A DNA stretch of 64,000 bases from Vespula vulgaris (taxonomy: Eukaryota; Arthropoda; Insecta; Hymenoptera; Vespidae), in assembly GCF_905475345.1 (NCBI RefSeq), contig NC_066591.1, positions 3,007,501-3,071,500 on the forward strand, written 5' to 3'. The notes under the pieces were generated by a model. That model saw only the letters and a list, made by a program, of their open reading frames with translations, did not search any database and was not told the origin of the DNA. Of the stretch, positions 28,563 through 40,493 are shown piece by piece (the stretch's first letter is position 1; each line of letters begins with the position of its first letter). A program made the position numbers and the translations under genes.

Positions 28563-28983
28563 TCTTTCTCTACTTCTTCCTTCACTTTCTTAGAAGTTTC
28601 CCCTATTTTCCTCCTCTCAACTTGCACGCGTCCTCGAAACGCGTTCCACGATTTTCGCTAGGCTGCTCAACCGCGTAACCTCATTACTGTGTCTCCTTGT
28701 GAAACTCTCGAAGAGTAAGTCCCTCTTAAATTCCTTAGATTCTTAGTGATTTAACGAGGAAAAGGAGAAAGAAGGACAAGCAAAATTTTCAATTAATATT
28801 CTCTTCATTTAGCCAATATCGTATACATATATATATATATAAAGAAAAATAAATTTATTTGTATATTTAAAGAGATAAGAAGGATCGTATAATTGGTAAT
28901 ATATTTAACGATATTAAGAAAGAAAACGGAGATAAATTGTAAAGATAAGGAAGAGAAAATGTATATACAAGAAAGAAAAAAAA

Positions 28984-29015
<32 letters not shown>

Positions 29016-29439
29016 ATCGATATCGTTGGAACAACGAAATTTGAGAGAGTCGATTGATCTCGATGCGAAACACCCGATCACGTAGAGCAAGCAGAACAGT
29101 ACTTCGTAACAGTACCTCGAAATTAATCGAAGCGAATAGGATTTACACGGGTATATCGAATTTATCGGATGTTCGACCGTGATCACGATAAGAGCATAAT
29201 CGTTCGTTAGTTCGTTCGTTCATTGTTATATGTCCACTTTCGACCGATAAATCACGGACTGAATATCAAATCTATCGCCATGAAAATCGAGAAAGATATG
29301 CGGAAAGATACGGATAGGTATTTCGTCATTTCGTAGAAAATTATTGTTTCGATCTATGGCAAATGATTTTCCACTGATCTTTCTGAATCATGTGAGGAAT
29401 GAAAGAGAAAGATGGATAGATACATGGATAGATACAGGG

Positions 29440-29440
29440 G

Positions 29441-29482
<42 letters not shown>

Positions 29483-29500
29483 AAGAAAAAGAGAGAGGGT
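29440..29500. repeat. (GA)n microsatellite
   Basis: GA dinucleotides with minor interruptions, preceded by a short GATA-type repeat (29412-29435). Confidence 0.94.
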
Positions 29501-30367
29501 AAGTCGTCATTAATTTCGTACCGAGTTCGACCGTCTTAATTAGAAACTCTCAGAGGCTCTCCTAATCGCAAGACGAGAGCACAAAAGCGGAGTTCAGGTT
29601 TTTGAGGTTAACAGACGCGTTTCTCTCGATTCCTCTTTCATCCTTTTACTTTGGTTCGCCAATTCGGTACCCCAACTCTTTCTTTCTTTCTTTCTCTCTC
29701 TCTCTCTTTCTCTTTCTCTCCCTCTCATCTCAGTCTCCTCAACGATTTTCTTTCTCCGACACTCAATGCTCGTAACGCCGAAACACTCTTCGCATTTTCG
29801 AGGCTTCCAACGTAGACCGCGGAAGGATAGAAGGTAGAGCGGTAATTCAACCAAAGTTCCCTAATTAATCAGGCTCCCAATTAGTTGAAGTAACGAAGGT
29901 CCGAACGTTATACCGCAGGACTAGAGAGAGGACTAGTTGGGGGAGGGGAGTGAAAGAGAGACGAAGATGAAGAGCGAGACGAAGTAGTGGCTGAAGTAAA
30001 AGACGGAAGAGGAAGGAGAGAGAGAGAGGGAGAGAACTGTACAGTCAGTCACGTCGAAGTCGATCGACAAACGAGTTGCCCGATTTCCCTCGAAATTACG
30101 TTTCGTGTTCCAATAGCCCTCTTCGACAGTGAAAGAGAGAGAGAAAAGCTGATGCAGAGGAATTAGCCGTCTCTTCGGGTCGTCACACGTTCTTCGAAGC
30201 ACGATTCTCAGCGTTAAGCGTCGATATCCGAGAGTACTTTTATCGACCATTAAATTCGATCCTCATCGTCGCGTCTGATTATCGAATCCGTAGGTGGAGC
30301 GGAAGAAAAAAAGGATTTGACAAAAAACAAATTTCTCTTTCTCTCTCTCTTTTGCTTTCTCTATCCT

Positions 30368-30405
30368 TCTATCTCTATATCTATCTCTATTTCTATCTCT
30401 ATCTC
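30368..30405. repeat. (TCTCTA)n-type repeat
   Basis: Six-base TATCTC units with variants; a related run lies at 30475-30492. Confidence 0.85.
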
Positions 30406-31265
30406 CGCCAATTTCCGCCTAACTTCGCACCAACCGAGACGTTCTACGAAATCGGATAATTATTTGCTTCCTTTCTCTCTATCTCTATCTCTCCATTTTC
30501 CTCTTCTTTTTCTATCTCTTTCTTTTTATCTATTCTAGCCGAGAATGCTTCCGTATTACGTAGTCCACTAGAGCTGCCTTTGACATTTAAACGACACTAA
30601 CCCGCCTATGTGATTCGATCGACGTTAAATTACGAGCCTCGGGGGTGACGTTTCCAGAAATTGATCGTACGGCTTCCTCGATGCTGAGGAACACGCTATC
30701 CTTGATAGTAGTCGGCCAAGATCTTTCTTTCTTTCTTTTTCGATCTTGAGGAGTCTCGTGAAGTAGGTAGAAAATGATAAAACCGTGGACCTCAGTAACG
30801 CGCAAATTTACTTCATGAAATATCTACGTAGTTCGTTCGAAGAATCAAACAATAATTTTTTTTAAGAACGGATGTATCGTTTTACATAACGATTCGAAAA
30901 CGATAGCTAGTACATCGATTTAAACGTGTGAACGAGTTCTCTTTATCACAGCTCCTTATCAATAGCTGACTCTGTGAAGCAGCACTTTATTGCAAACTCT
31001 AGGTTTCTCGTACAATTTGATTCAGATCACGGATAGGCAGACACACACATATTACTTGGAATCGGCTATCTCTGAATTTTCTCGGAATAGAACGTTCATA
31101 GAATTTGCCTAGTTATCTTGTTATCGCGTTCACGACATATTATTCACGTAGGTAAGCTTTGTTAATGGTCGGATCTATTTGTAGGTATTTTAGAAATGAG
31201 GCAAATACACATATATAGATTCTACACATACATGGTATCTATATATACCTATCCGTGTACATTAA

Positions 31266-31270
<5 letters not shown>

Positions 31271-31318
<48 letters not shown>
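31271..31318. repeat. (AT)n microsatellite
   Basis: AT dinucleotides over about 47 bases. Confidence 0.97.
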
Positions 31319-31322
<4 letters not shown>

Positions 31323-32376
31323 GTACAACATCGTAATTTGTTAGGTGAGAATATCCGTAGGAGAAAATGGATAACGTAAGTTAACGACGTGCACAATGCG
31401 CGAATACGTACGATTTTGGCTAACGACTGAAAGACAAAACGAGATTGGAAGGTGCCGGTGACCACACGATACGCGTTTATCGTCCAACAGCAATTTTCTC
31501 CGTACAAATCTCGTAATTCCTATAAAGAACATTAATTGCAGCCACGAGGCCGTTCGTTCGTGGCTCGCGTTAATTTTCTAGGATAGACCGACAATTAGAC
31601 CGTCTAATTATGTATTATAATCCGATTTTCTACGGCCCGATTAAGGTATGAACGTATGGAGAGGTACGACCTTTAGCGTGCCGTTGGTGAATAAATTATT
31701 CCGCACGATCTACAACCTGTTCGTATGTAGGTGTTACCAACACCTTCAACTGTGTGCGCTTAAACTTTTCGCGAGTAAAGAGCAACGGGAAGGCGAACAA
31801 CTTCTGATGAAAAATTACGTTTGGAAGGAGAAGTTTTTTAACGATTTTAAATAAAATATATTGAGAGACCCCGTCAACATTATTTATTGACCGTCCTTGA
31901 TGATAACGATAATTGAATAAAAAAGATAAAAAATAACCATTGAAATAGAATAAATAAGTAGAATGATAAATAAACGATAAGCCGTAAAAAGCATATATGC
32001 GAATATGTATGAGCTTTTAAAGCTAATGAAATCATACATAGATAAAAAGAGATTTTGTTTCCGAAAAAAATGGTCTTTGTCTCATATCTCTGTGACTTTT
32101 CGTTACAAAATTATATCCATTTAAAATTCTCATTCATAATCTCAATAGACATGCCGAGTGAATAAAAACATGCGTACGAAAAAGAAAAGTGTTTACGTCT
32201 ACCAGCTGAGTCACGTAAATTCCAAAAATTTATCTAGGTCACTGTGTCATTGAACTTGTCTTTTATATGAATGAGTATATCTCTGGAATTAAGAGTCGTA
32301 AAGATGTCATATAGATATCGTTTTAAAGGATAAATTTTTCTCTACCGTTTGCAATAATATTAATAATTATTTAACG

Positions 32377-32418
32377 ATTTGTTATAAACAATTTGTTATA
32401 AACAATTTGTTATAAACA
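32377..32418. repeat. 14-base tandem repeat, 3 full copies plus partial, and a second block
   Basis: The unit ATTTGTTATAAACA is repeated exactly at 32377, 32391 and 32405, followed by a partial copy. A second block with the same unit lies at 32473-32502. The unit is close to self-complementary (TTGTTATAAACAA). Confidence 0.85.
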
Positions 32419-33204
32419 ATTTGTTACATTTTCGAAGGTTATTCGGAGATTTAGAAAAAATTTTATTTGTCATATAAACAATTTGTTATAAACAATTTAT
32501 TACATCTTTGGAATTACATTGGAAAATTGTTATTAATTCTTTATAATTTAATCTCTATATTTAATAATATAATATAGTTCGCAAATTGTATAAATAATAC
32601 ATGATAAATTTTAATAATATATATATTTTTTTCTCTCTTTCTTACTGATTTCACCCGATATAACAGAGGTGTTTCGACCAGAATATTAATAATTTTCGAA
32701 ACCAATCGCAACCCTCGAAATAACAAATTAAAATTTTTGCAAGCATTTACACCCATTTTCTTCTTTTTACTTTTCCCAATACAGATATAATAAAAACTGG
32801 TTTGTATTCGTATTTGCATATATACGATCGGTCAAAGTTCCTCTGCCGATGCTTATCGTGATTGCTTTTATCGCATTTCGCTTATCTACTCTCCTGAGAC
32901 GTCCATAGAATTGTTTTGAATATGAAAACGTATCTAGACATGCCTCTATATATATTATACATATTGGGTGTTTCAAAAAGTGTTTAATTAATTTTGATTA
33001 TTTTTTGAATCGATTATTACGTAAAGAATAAACTATTTTGCGCAATTAATTATGTCATGATAATAGATTAAAGTATTAATAAATAAAGTAATTAAGTAGC
33101 AAAAAGTAAGCTTGATATAAAATCAATTAAATCAATAATACTTTATTACATTCATAATGAAACATTTCACAGATATCTATATGTATCTATACATGTACAT
33201 ACAT

Positions 33205-33206
<2 letters not shown>

Positions 33207-33240
<34 letters not shown>
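33207..33240. repeat. (AT)n microsatellite with GT-rich flank
   Basis: AT dinucleotides followed by a GTATGT and GTGT run. Confidence 0.94.
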
Positions 33241-33248
<8 letters not shown>

Positions 33249-35550
33249 ATGTGTGTGTACGTGTGCGCGTCGAAAAAGTATGAACATATACGGGAAGCTC
33301 CTTTTTATATCATAATTTTTTCGCCGTCAGAAAAAAAAAAGAAAGAAAACATAAATGAACGTTTTAACGAATATTTCCATCCAGTAGGAACTCAAGCAGA
33401 CGATCGTTAATAAAGACTCCTGAGATTTGCGATATGCTTGTAAGTTGATAATTATGAGAGAGCGTGCTCGTAGAGGTAGAAGGACCCGGGAGTCCTTCTT
33501 CATGATGAAATTTTTTCAATCTTGCAGGAATTCCATTGGGAATGGAGCGTAGAACGTTAGCTAGCTATCCAGTGAAATCCTTGCTTACTTCATTAGCCGT
33601 TGAACTATAGTGAAAAGGGAAATAATTATTCGTTATTATTTCGAAATATTCGAAAACAGTTCAAAAACGAATCCAACAATTTTAATATTATTTTATATAA
33701 TTTATTATTTTTCTTTTTATTTATTAATAATTAATTTTTAATTATTTATTAGTAACGTCGATTATTGTAAATTCTTTGCCAGTTTTTTCTCCTTTTGATA
33801 TTCGATATTACTAAAAAAATTCACTAAAATTTTTCTATACCAATCTATCCGTACATCCGTATTAATTTTTAAAAGAATTCATTACATTAACGTAGAAACC
33901 TCTGAAATTTTTTCTTTGAAATTAAAACTTGTTGATATTTTTCCATAGAATACGCTGAAGTTCGGGAAGCACTTGTACGTACCGGTCTAACGTCATTATT
34001 ATCCAACCTATCAAGAATCGTTTCTTGAACCTATTCTATTCCTTGGACCGAGTCTTCTTTGAACGTACATTTCTATATTTTCATTGGCTGAACGCTCCGA
34101 GACAGCATTCGCAATCAAAAGTTTTTGTTGGGAGTCTGAGTGGTAGACTTACTCTTCAACGCGACCAACTCCACGGTTTTTCACTTTACAAAGCTTCATG
34201 TTTAAGACTTCTTTTTTCCTGATTTTTATTCTTTTTTTTTTTTAATGATCGTTAAAAATTATTGTAAGAAACTTTTTCACACCCCCCTCTCTCTCTTTCT
34301 ATATAGGACGCGTAAATAATGCATTCAACAATTTATTTTTCTAAATGAAAAATTCATATGTCGCTGAAATGTTTCTAGCAAGTTCAATAAATTGTAACGA
34401 AATTTGAACTTGCTAATAATTTTCAATGGATTTTTTCAAAACCGTTGGAGGACATCTCAAAGAGCGACTTAAAATCGATTTATTCTTATCGTTCGAATTC
34501 AAGCGAATAATGTGCGAATTAAAAATCCACGGTCGTAGCTTCGTAGAAATTTATAGAACTGCGAGTTCCTTCGCGATCGGTTATCCGTTCGGCGTTCCAA
34601 CTGAGAATCACGAACCGTTCTCTCATACCTTATTCACCTGCTATCGCAAACTAGCTTTTCGAAGACTGCGAGTCATGTACGAGAGACCGTACATACATAC
34701 GTATATATAGTTGCATTGAGAAATCCAAGTTCCGTATGTGTCTGTATATCTGTGTGTGTATATCTCCCTCTTCCTAGTAAGACCGGACTCTGATTACGTG
34801 CATTGCTGGCAGATGAGTCGACATCTTCCTTCTGTCTGGATCATCATAGAAACGGAGAATTCTTAGATGAAATTCAGTCGAAATTATCCATTAACGTTGA
34901 TACGTGCATCGTTATTCTTATTTTTCTGACCTTACGTAACTTCTTTAAAAGAAGATTGCTAGGTATTAAATGAAACATTTTAGTAATTGCGTTTTTATTC
35001 AGATTTTATTTGAGAATGAATAGGAGATTCCATATAGTAGCTTGAATATTTGTGTATATGAGATCACCCAAACGTGTTTGTTGTTCGATCGTCCGTGCGA
35101 TATAAAGGGACAAAAATTGAGAAACAGTTTCTTCGTTCACGAGGAAAACGCAGAACAATGTCGCGGAGAAACGGAATCGTTCGGAATCGGATCACGTAGC
35201 GTTTGCGAGAGGAAGGCCGAATGTGTTTGCGTCCTCGCAAACTCCCTATCTCCGCGATTTCTCTCACTCCTGGAGTCTCCTGGTAAAAACAATCGCCTTA
35301 ACCGACCGTGCTTCTCATAATTCAGCGGGTTACGAATTCACGCTCTGTTATTAATTGCTAGGTTCTTATTTGCATTAGAAAGAATATACTGAGATAGAAA
35401 GAAATGAAAAGGTAAAAAGAGAGGAAGGGATTTATCAAAAATTACGGCAATGTCAATATTATGAATATATCATTTTTAATTAAAAGAAATATTAATCGTA
35501 CGATTGTATAAGTATAATAAAAGAAATTTTTAATCGCGAATTTATTACTA

Positions 35551-35552
<2 letters not shown>

Positions 35553-35598
<46 letters not shown>
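35553..35598. repeat. (AAT)n microsatellite
   Basis: Uninterrupted AAT trinucleotides, about 15 copies. Confidence 0.97.
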
Positions 35599-35599
<1 letters not shown>

Positions 35600-36329
35600 C
35601 TAGAATTTTAAGGGTGTAAAACTTTTTTATATAAATCAATTTACCTTACCGATTTGAATAATAATTATTCTCATTTTTGATCCGAATTAATTATTCCCCG
35701 TCTTTGAAATCAGCGTAGCGGAAGAATTGAAAAAAAAGCTGTCCTTCGCTTCGATGATAATAGTGAAAAAGAAAAAAAAAAAGAGAGAAATGAGAGGACA
35801 CGTTTGCAGGCAAGAAGATTATTAAAACCTCTCATTATTCCATTGAAATTGAGCCAAGAGCGTGGGCACGATTGAAGTACCACCAGCGAGGTCGTAGTAC
35901 GCGGGAATTCTCGATTAGAAATTCTGCAGCGACCGCTAACTTCTCGTTCGGTAGTACGTTATCGAAGTCGGTAATCGAGGATCGAAAGAGCTCGATGCAG
36001 CTCGCTCGAAGCCTTAATTGCTCGTCGTCCTACTCGGATAATGGCGGAACGTGGTAAAGCGAAATTTTCACGCATACCGTTTTAATTATGCTCGCTCATC
36101 GTTTCAAAGTAGTGTATTCTGACTTAACGTAATCGGATAGATCATCTTAAAGTCTGATATAATACTGCTCTCCCCTCTTTAAAGAAAAAATAAAAATGTC
36201 AATAATAAATGGAAAATGCGATCGACCAGCGAGATGTAATAACAAGAATTCATTAAAATTTGTTCGATGAGAGTGGCATATAAAAAGTGAATTGTTTTAC
36301 GAAGGCTGATCGTGACGCACGGCAATTCT

Positions 36330-36331
<2 letters not shown>

Positions 36332-36400
<69 letters not shown>
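36332..36400. repeat. (CT)n(CA)n compound microsatellite
   Basis: About 59 bases of CT followed by CA repeats. Confidence 0.97.
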
Positions 36401-36953
36401 AGCAATCTCGCTCGAATAATGGAGATACGTGCGAACAAAAAGCTTATCGATCGAATGCAAACGACATACTTACATACTTATGTATCAATCCTGCGTAATA
36501 TGCGAGCCTCGTTGAAACGTGGCTCGCTAGGGTGGTTCTCATTTCCATCATCCGCTGACGTAGAATCTGCTGCATAGAGTACAAGATAAAAAGAATCTAT
36601 ATACATAGTGCAATGCATTAGAGACATCGTTATTCGCGACAGAAGTACCGATCGGATAGATTCATCCTTTTCGGTACTGCTGCGTTCACAGAGCGTATAA
36701 GACTTCATATATTTTGTCCGTACGTATCGAAGGAGGAACGTGGAACGATATCCAGCTGCAGTCTGAGAAAAATGGCCCGTCTCGTACTTTCTCTCACTCT
36801 TTTCTCTTTCTCTATCTCATTCCTTTTTACCGAAAAATTCAAGCTCGACGATATATCAGATTGCGTCGCGTCTAAAATCGATGGTACAACTTTTGTCCAA
36901 TAACGCGATACGTAAACGCTCTCTCGTATACGCCTGGCTAACGCAGCAACTCG

Positions 36954-36955
<2 letters not shown>

Positions 36956-37000
<45 letters not shown>
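36956..37000. repeat. (AT)n microsatellite
   Basis: Uninterrupted AT dinucleotides over about 45 bases. Confidence 0.97.
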
Positions 37001-37002
<2 letters not shown>

Positions 37003-38671
37003 ACAATATCTCGCAACCAGTCTGGCAACCTAACTCCTTCTACTCCTTCCTACGAACCAACTCAACCATCTAGCCACCAACCACGAGTGGAATCCCACGG
37101 ATTATTCTTCCACGAATCGACGATGCGTTTCACGATGCGACATCACATTCTACGAAACGTTAAATTAAGTTTTAACCTTTTCTCTCCTCTTTTCTGCTGG
37201 TTGTTCCGTCAAACTCTCTTTACTCTCTTCTAAATCTATTTTATTTCGTGCAATTACCTCCTACATGTTACTTTTCAAAACATTTATATGTTAAACTTAA
37301 GAGATATTGGACATTACGAATCGCAATTCTTTTTCTATTTTTAAATCATCTGATCTGCACAATTAGAAGTGTTATATACTTTCCTCTTTTGTCGCTTTTT
37401 TTCGTGTGTTCCAACATAAGTATTTACGTCGGATGGAATTGGTATTGATTGCATCATTTCGTTTCAAAGAATATATTCGTTAAAAAAGCTTGTAAAATCA
37501 TAAAAATCTGCCTCATGAAATTGGTCGAAAAAAGAATTTCTATTTTTTTTTCTTTTTTCCTTTACTTTTTAGGTAAGCCGAGAATGAATCACGAAGCACT
37601 ATGTTATAGTAGAACGACCTCTTCTACATGTCGTTAATACAACGATATTGTCCCAGGAGATTATCTTCGAACATATGGACTCGCCAGAGGGTATAACCGG
37701 TCCTATGGGATCAACCTCGTATGAAGGAATACTTATAATGCAGCTAGGTCGAGCTATCTTTTTTTTCTCTTCGTTTTTTTTTTCAGCTAGTCTTTTTCGT
37801 CTCTTTCTTTTTCTTGCGTTACGTCATAGAAGAGAGAAGGGTAAATGATATAGGTTTAAAATACGTGAGCGCAATCTTTTACACGTTTGTCGAGAACCAG
37901 ACGGAAAAACCGATCCAACCCAATTCCTTCTCACCCTTTCTGTTTCCTGTTTCCAATCGAAAAGTCTGATTCAGTTCGAGAGAATCGTAAGAAGTAAAAG
38001 CAATTTTAATGGAGAAGTTCGATCATTTACGAACGGCTCTCCGGTTGTCATAGAATTTGCATTTATCAACGTCTTAATGTTAAATTATTAACTTGAAAAA
38101 TATGAGATAAAAAGGAGTGTTTTTACTGTAAATATATTTTTCATTTTCTTTTATTTAGAAAAAGGAGCAGAAGAACCGAGCGTTAATTATACGTCGAAAG
38201 CATGGCGGGTAAGAGAATCGAGGCAGAAAATTTTCCAGAAGTGAGTGGACCTTTTAAAAAGAGAATAAGACATTCTGGTTTTTGCCAAATTATAGGACAC
38301 ACTCTTTCATTATCTTCCTTTCTCTCTCTCTCTTTACCTCTTCTATCTCCCTTTCTCTTTCTTTCACAGAAAGATGCAAAAAGGAAGCATAGTTCTTTTG
38401 GTTTCGAGAAAAGTCAAGTTACTTTTACGTAACTCGTGTAGATAATTTAATTAATTAAATTAAGTGGGACAACTTGTTTACCGAAAGAACCACGTCCTGT
38501 CGGAGACCGACGATACGCTGTGTTGAAGTTCGTTAACTCTTTATTAGCTTCTTGACCTTGTCTCTCGAGTACACACGAATATAATCTTCTAAATAAGGGA
38601 GAAGGAGAGAGAGAGAGAAAGAGTGAAGGAGCCTTTTCTCTAAGAGAACGTTATAGTAAAATGATACTACG

Positions 38672-39131
38672 CTTTTACGAGTCCTCGTAACGTACGCTAC
38701 CGTGCTCCTTTTCCTAGATGTTTACACCTATTTCAAGAAACATATTTACTTTTCTTCCACATTATAAAGGGAAACGAAAGATAAGGAACGAGGGTAGCTC
38801 GTCGAGCGAATAAAACTACGCGAAGTGCAGTAGGCGAATAAATGAAATTCCATAAAAATAACTACTGGGAAACAATTTTATTCTCTTTAACGTACACGAT
38901 AAAGAATAAAAATAAAGAGAGATGGAAAGAAGGAGCCGAACTAAGATTGCTCGTTTTTTCTCGAAGAGAAGAAGAGAAAGACAGAAACAGAGGAGAGAGA
39001 AAGAAGGAAAGAGATAAAATGAGAAGAAAAGAGAAATGGTGATGTGTCGTCATAACGATGCTACGTCAAGTAAGGAAAGCGTGGCAACGGAATAAAAACA
39101 TGTGCCGTACTTTTACGAGTTTTCGTAATGT
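38672..39131. repeat. Paired palindromic motif TTACGAG-NN-YTCGTAA
   Basis: CTTTTACGAGTCCTCGTAACGT (38672-38693) recurs with three base changes at 39110-39131. The first copy contains a perfect inverted repeat, TTACGAG and CTCGTAA spaced by two bases. The copies are 438 bases apart, in the same orientation. Confidence 0.5.
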
Positions 39132-39376
39132 GCCAGGCATATGGTACTACTGTGGCGGCTGGCACACGCGTCGTCTCGCAGGCAGCACCTTTACGGCTCC
39201 CTCATATATACCCCTTCTTTCCCTAAACCATACCCTCTTCCAACAACCCACGACTTCGCCCTTTTCTAGACTTCCTCGTTTCCGTATTCCTGCCACGCGC
39301 GCTAAAATCACCAGGTGGTAAAAACGTGCATGAGTACGAAGGACGAGCTTCTCGTCGTCCTTGTCTCAACGATACT

Positions 39377-39435
39377 CACCCTTTCTCTTTCTCTCTCCCT
39401 CTCTCTCTCTTTTTCTCTCTCTCTCTCTCTCCCTG
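39377..39435. repeat. (CT)n imperfect microsatellite
   Basis: CT dinucleotides interrupted by TTT and CCC, part of a longer pyrimidine stretch reaching 39500. Confidence 0.9.
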
Positions 39436-39866
39436 TCTCCCTTTCTCTTTCTTTCCCTTTACCTTTTTCTTTCTTTTTCCCCCCTTCTTTGTCTTTTCTC
39501 TAGAAGGACAATTTACTCGTTTGCAAAAACGAGCGAACTCGAGGAAGATAATTCTTCCCTTCTTTTATATCCTTTTTTATTTCCAGTTCTTCTCTCACGG
39601 TTAGTACGTGACGGCAACGCGAAATCTCCTTTTAACTGCGATTTCTCATTTTTCTCGCGAATTAATGGACGGATGTCGGCCGTCCTCCAACGATTAGCTA
39701 CTTGTATCGCATCGAGAGCGAACGATCCTCAATCTTCTTTCGATCTAATTTCTCTCGTACTACATCTATATTCTAACGTTTTAAATACGTATATATTCGT
39801 AAGATTTTACTTAAAATTACATAACCTTTTATAAAGAAAACTTCATTTCGCGAAATAACGATTGGA

Positions 39867-39872
39867 TTTATT
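39867..39872 (-). terminator. Candidate poly(A) signal AATAAA for the SPAG17 gene
   Basis: TTTATT on the plus strand reads AATAAA on the minus strand, about 300 bases past exon 10 and immediately after the tentative stop codon. In such AT-rich DNA the hexamer is common, so position is the main support. Confidence 0.3.
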
Positions 39873-39899
39873 AAAATTCATATTTCGTTGGACGTGTGG
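39871..39899 (-). CDS. Possible tiny terminal exon of SPAG17
   Basis: After the GTATGT donor at 40174 the nearest pyrimidine-rich acceptor on the minus strand is CACGTCAG ending at 39900. Joining in phase 1 gives eight codons (after completing one split codon) and then TAA at 39873-39871, overlapping an AATAAA. The vertebrate protein continues for some 300 more residues, including an ASH/HYDIN-like beta domain. The insect gene would then be C-terminally truncated. This is a guess from signals only; another acceptor at about 40000 or a distant exon is possible. Confidence 0.25.
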
Positions 39900-40063
39900 C
39901 TGACGTGAGTATAAAAAAGAATATGAATCTTGGACTTGAAACATTTTTTTTTACGAAAAATCAAATCGCTCGTTCAAATGTTCGAGCTCTTTGAAATTAT
40001 TATTTATATATTATATGGAGCTAATATTTTATTAAAAGTAATTATTAACGATCAGCAATTGTT

Positions 40064-40120
40064 CTTCTTCTTTTTGTTGTTGTTGTTCTTCTTCTTCTTC
40101 TTCTTTTTCTTCTTCTTTTT
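40064..40120. repeat. TTC/TTG trinucleotide repeat beside SPAG17 exon 10
   Basis: Mixed TTC and TTG triplets. On the minus strand they would encode Glu and Gln runs if the exon 10 frame were read through. Confidence 0.93.
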
Positions 40121-40174
40121 TTATTATTAAAATCGCTCGATCGAAACAATCAATTACCAATAGGAAACACATAC

Positions 40175-40493
40175 CAACGACATTTTTGAAATATGGCAGT
40201 ATAATATGCTCTCTGAAGCAACGTTTATACCATTCGAGGTGGATTTTGTTTACCTTTCTTGATTCTAGCAAGTCTTCCAACCTTTTAGACGTGTGTTCCG
40301 CTTTCCTCGGACTTTCTTTTACTCGACATCGTTGCAAACTATCAACATAAGTCGCAACGTCAATATTCGTTCGTATACCGAGAGCGAACTCTCTGATATT
40401 ATCTTTCCAAGTTTTGTAATCGTCTTCGAGTTCGGAAAGAACACTCTCTTCGACGGGGAAATACCTTCGACATTCGTCGACGTTGTCTAACAA
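40175..40493 (-). CDS. Spag17: SPAG17 exon 10 (last certain exon)
   Basis: The acceptor CTTGCAG ends at 40494 and the strong donor GTATGT starts at 40174 (phase 1). The sequence is a charged helical region with several Trp and Tyr residues (DDYKTWKDNIREFALGI) and ends HLEWYKRCFREHIILPYFKN. This matches the vertebrate helix leading to NRIIPPFFKSE. If the donor is not used, translation continues to a stop at 40032 with a Glu/Gln-rich tail coded by a TTC/TTG repeat. Confidence 0.78.

Larger units (their letters stand above)
20691..30000. other. Noncoding; one GC-richer patch at 20815-21115
   Basis: The patch at 20815-21115 is non-repetitive with several GT/CA-rich words and precedes the 58-base GA run; it could be regulatory. 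Elsewhere there are AT-rich segments, two faintly similar stretches near 23120 and 23537 (both TAGATTCC followed by GTTTT and later TTTTACC), and several long microsatellites. Confidence 0.6.
30001..39866. other. Noncoding 3' flank of SPAG17
   Basis: I see no coding exon with homology on either strand. I looked here on the minus strand for a C-terminal SPAG17 exon and found none recognisable. The sequence from 39050 to 39310 is GC-richer and non-repetitive. A short segment at 38158-38211 is bounded by TTTATTTAG and GTAAGAG and contains an ATG, so it is a possible but unsupported exon. Confidence 0.6.

Noticed and set aside
30947..30956. TATCACAGC, the seed of the miR-2/13 family
   Set aside because: Only nine bases match, the rest diverges and no hairpin is evident.
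32965..32982. GGGTGTTTCAAAAAGTG, resembling ends of some insect DNA transposons
   Set aside because: No matching inverted copy and no transposase frame were found in the following kilobases.
39361..39834. 157-codon plus-strand frame
   Set aside because: Its first third is a pyrimidine repeat (Leu/Ser/Phe); the remainder shows no family resemblance.
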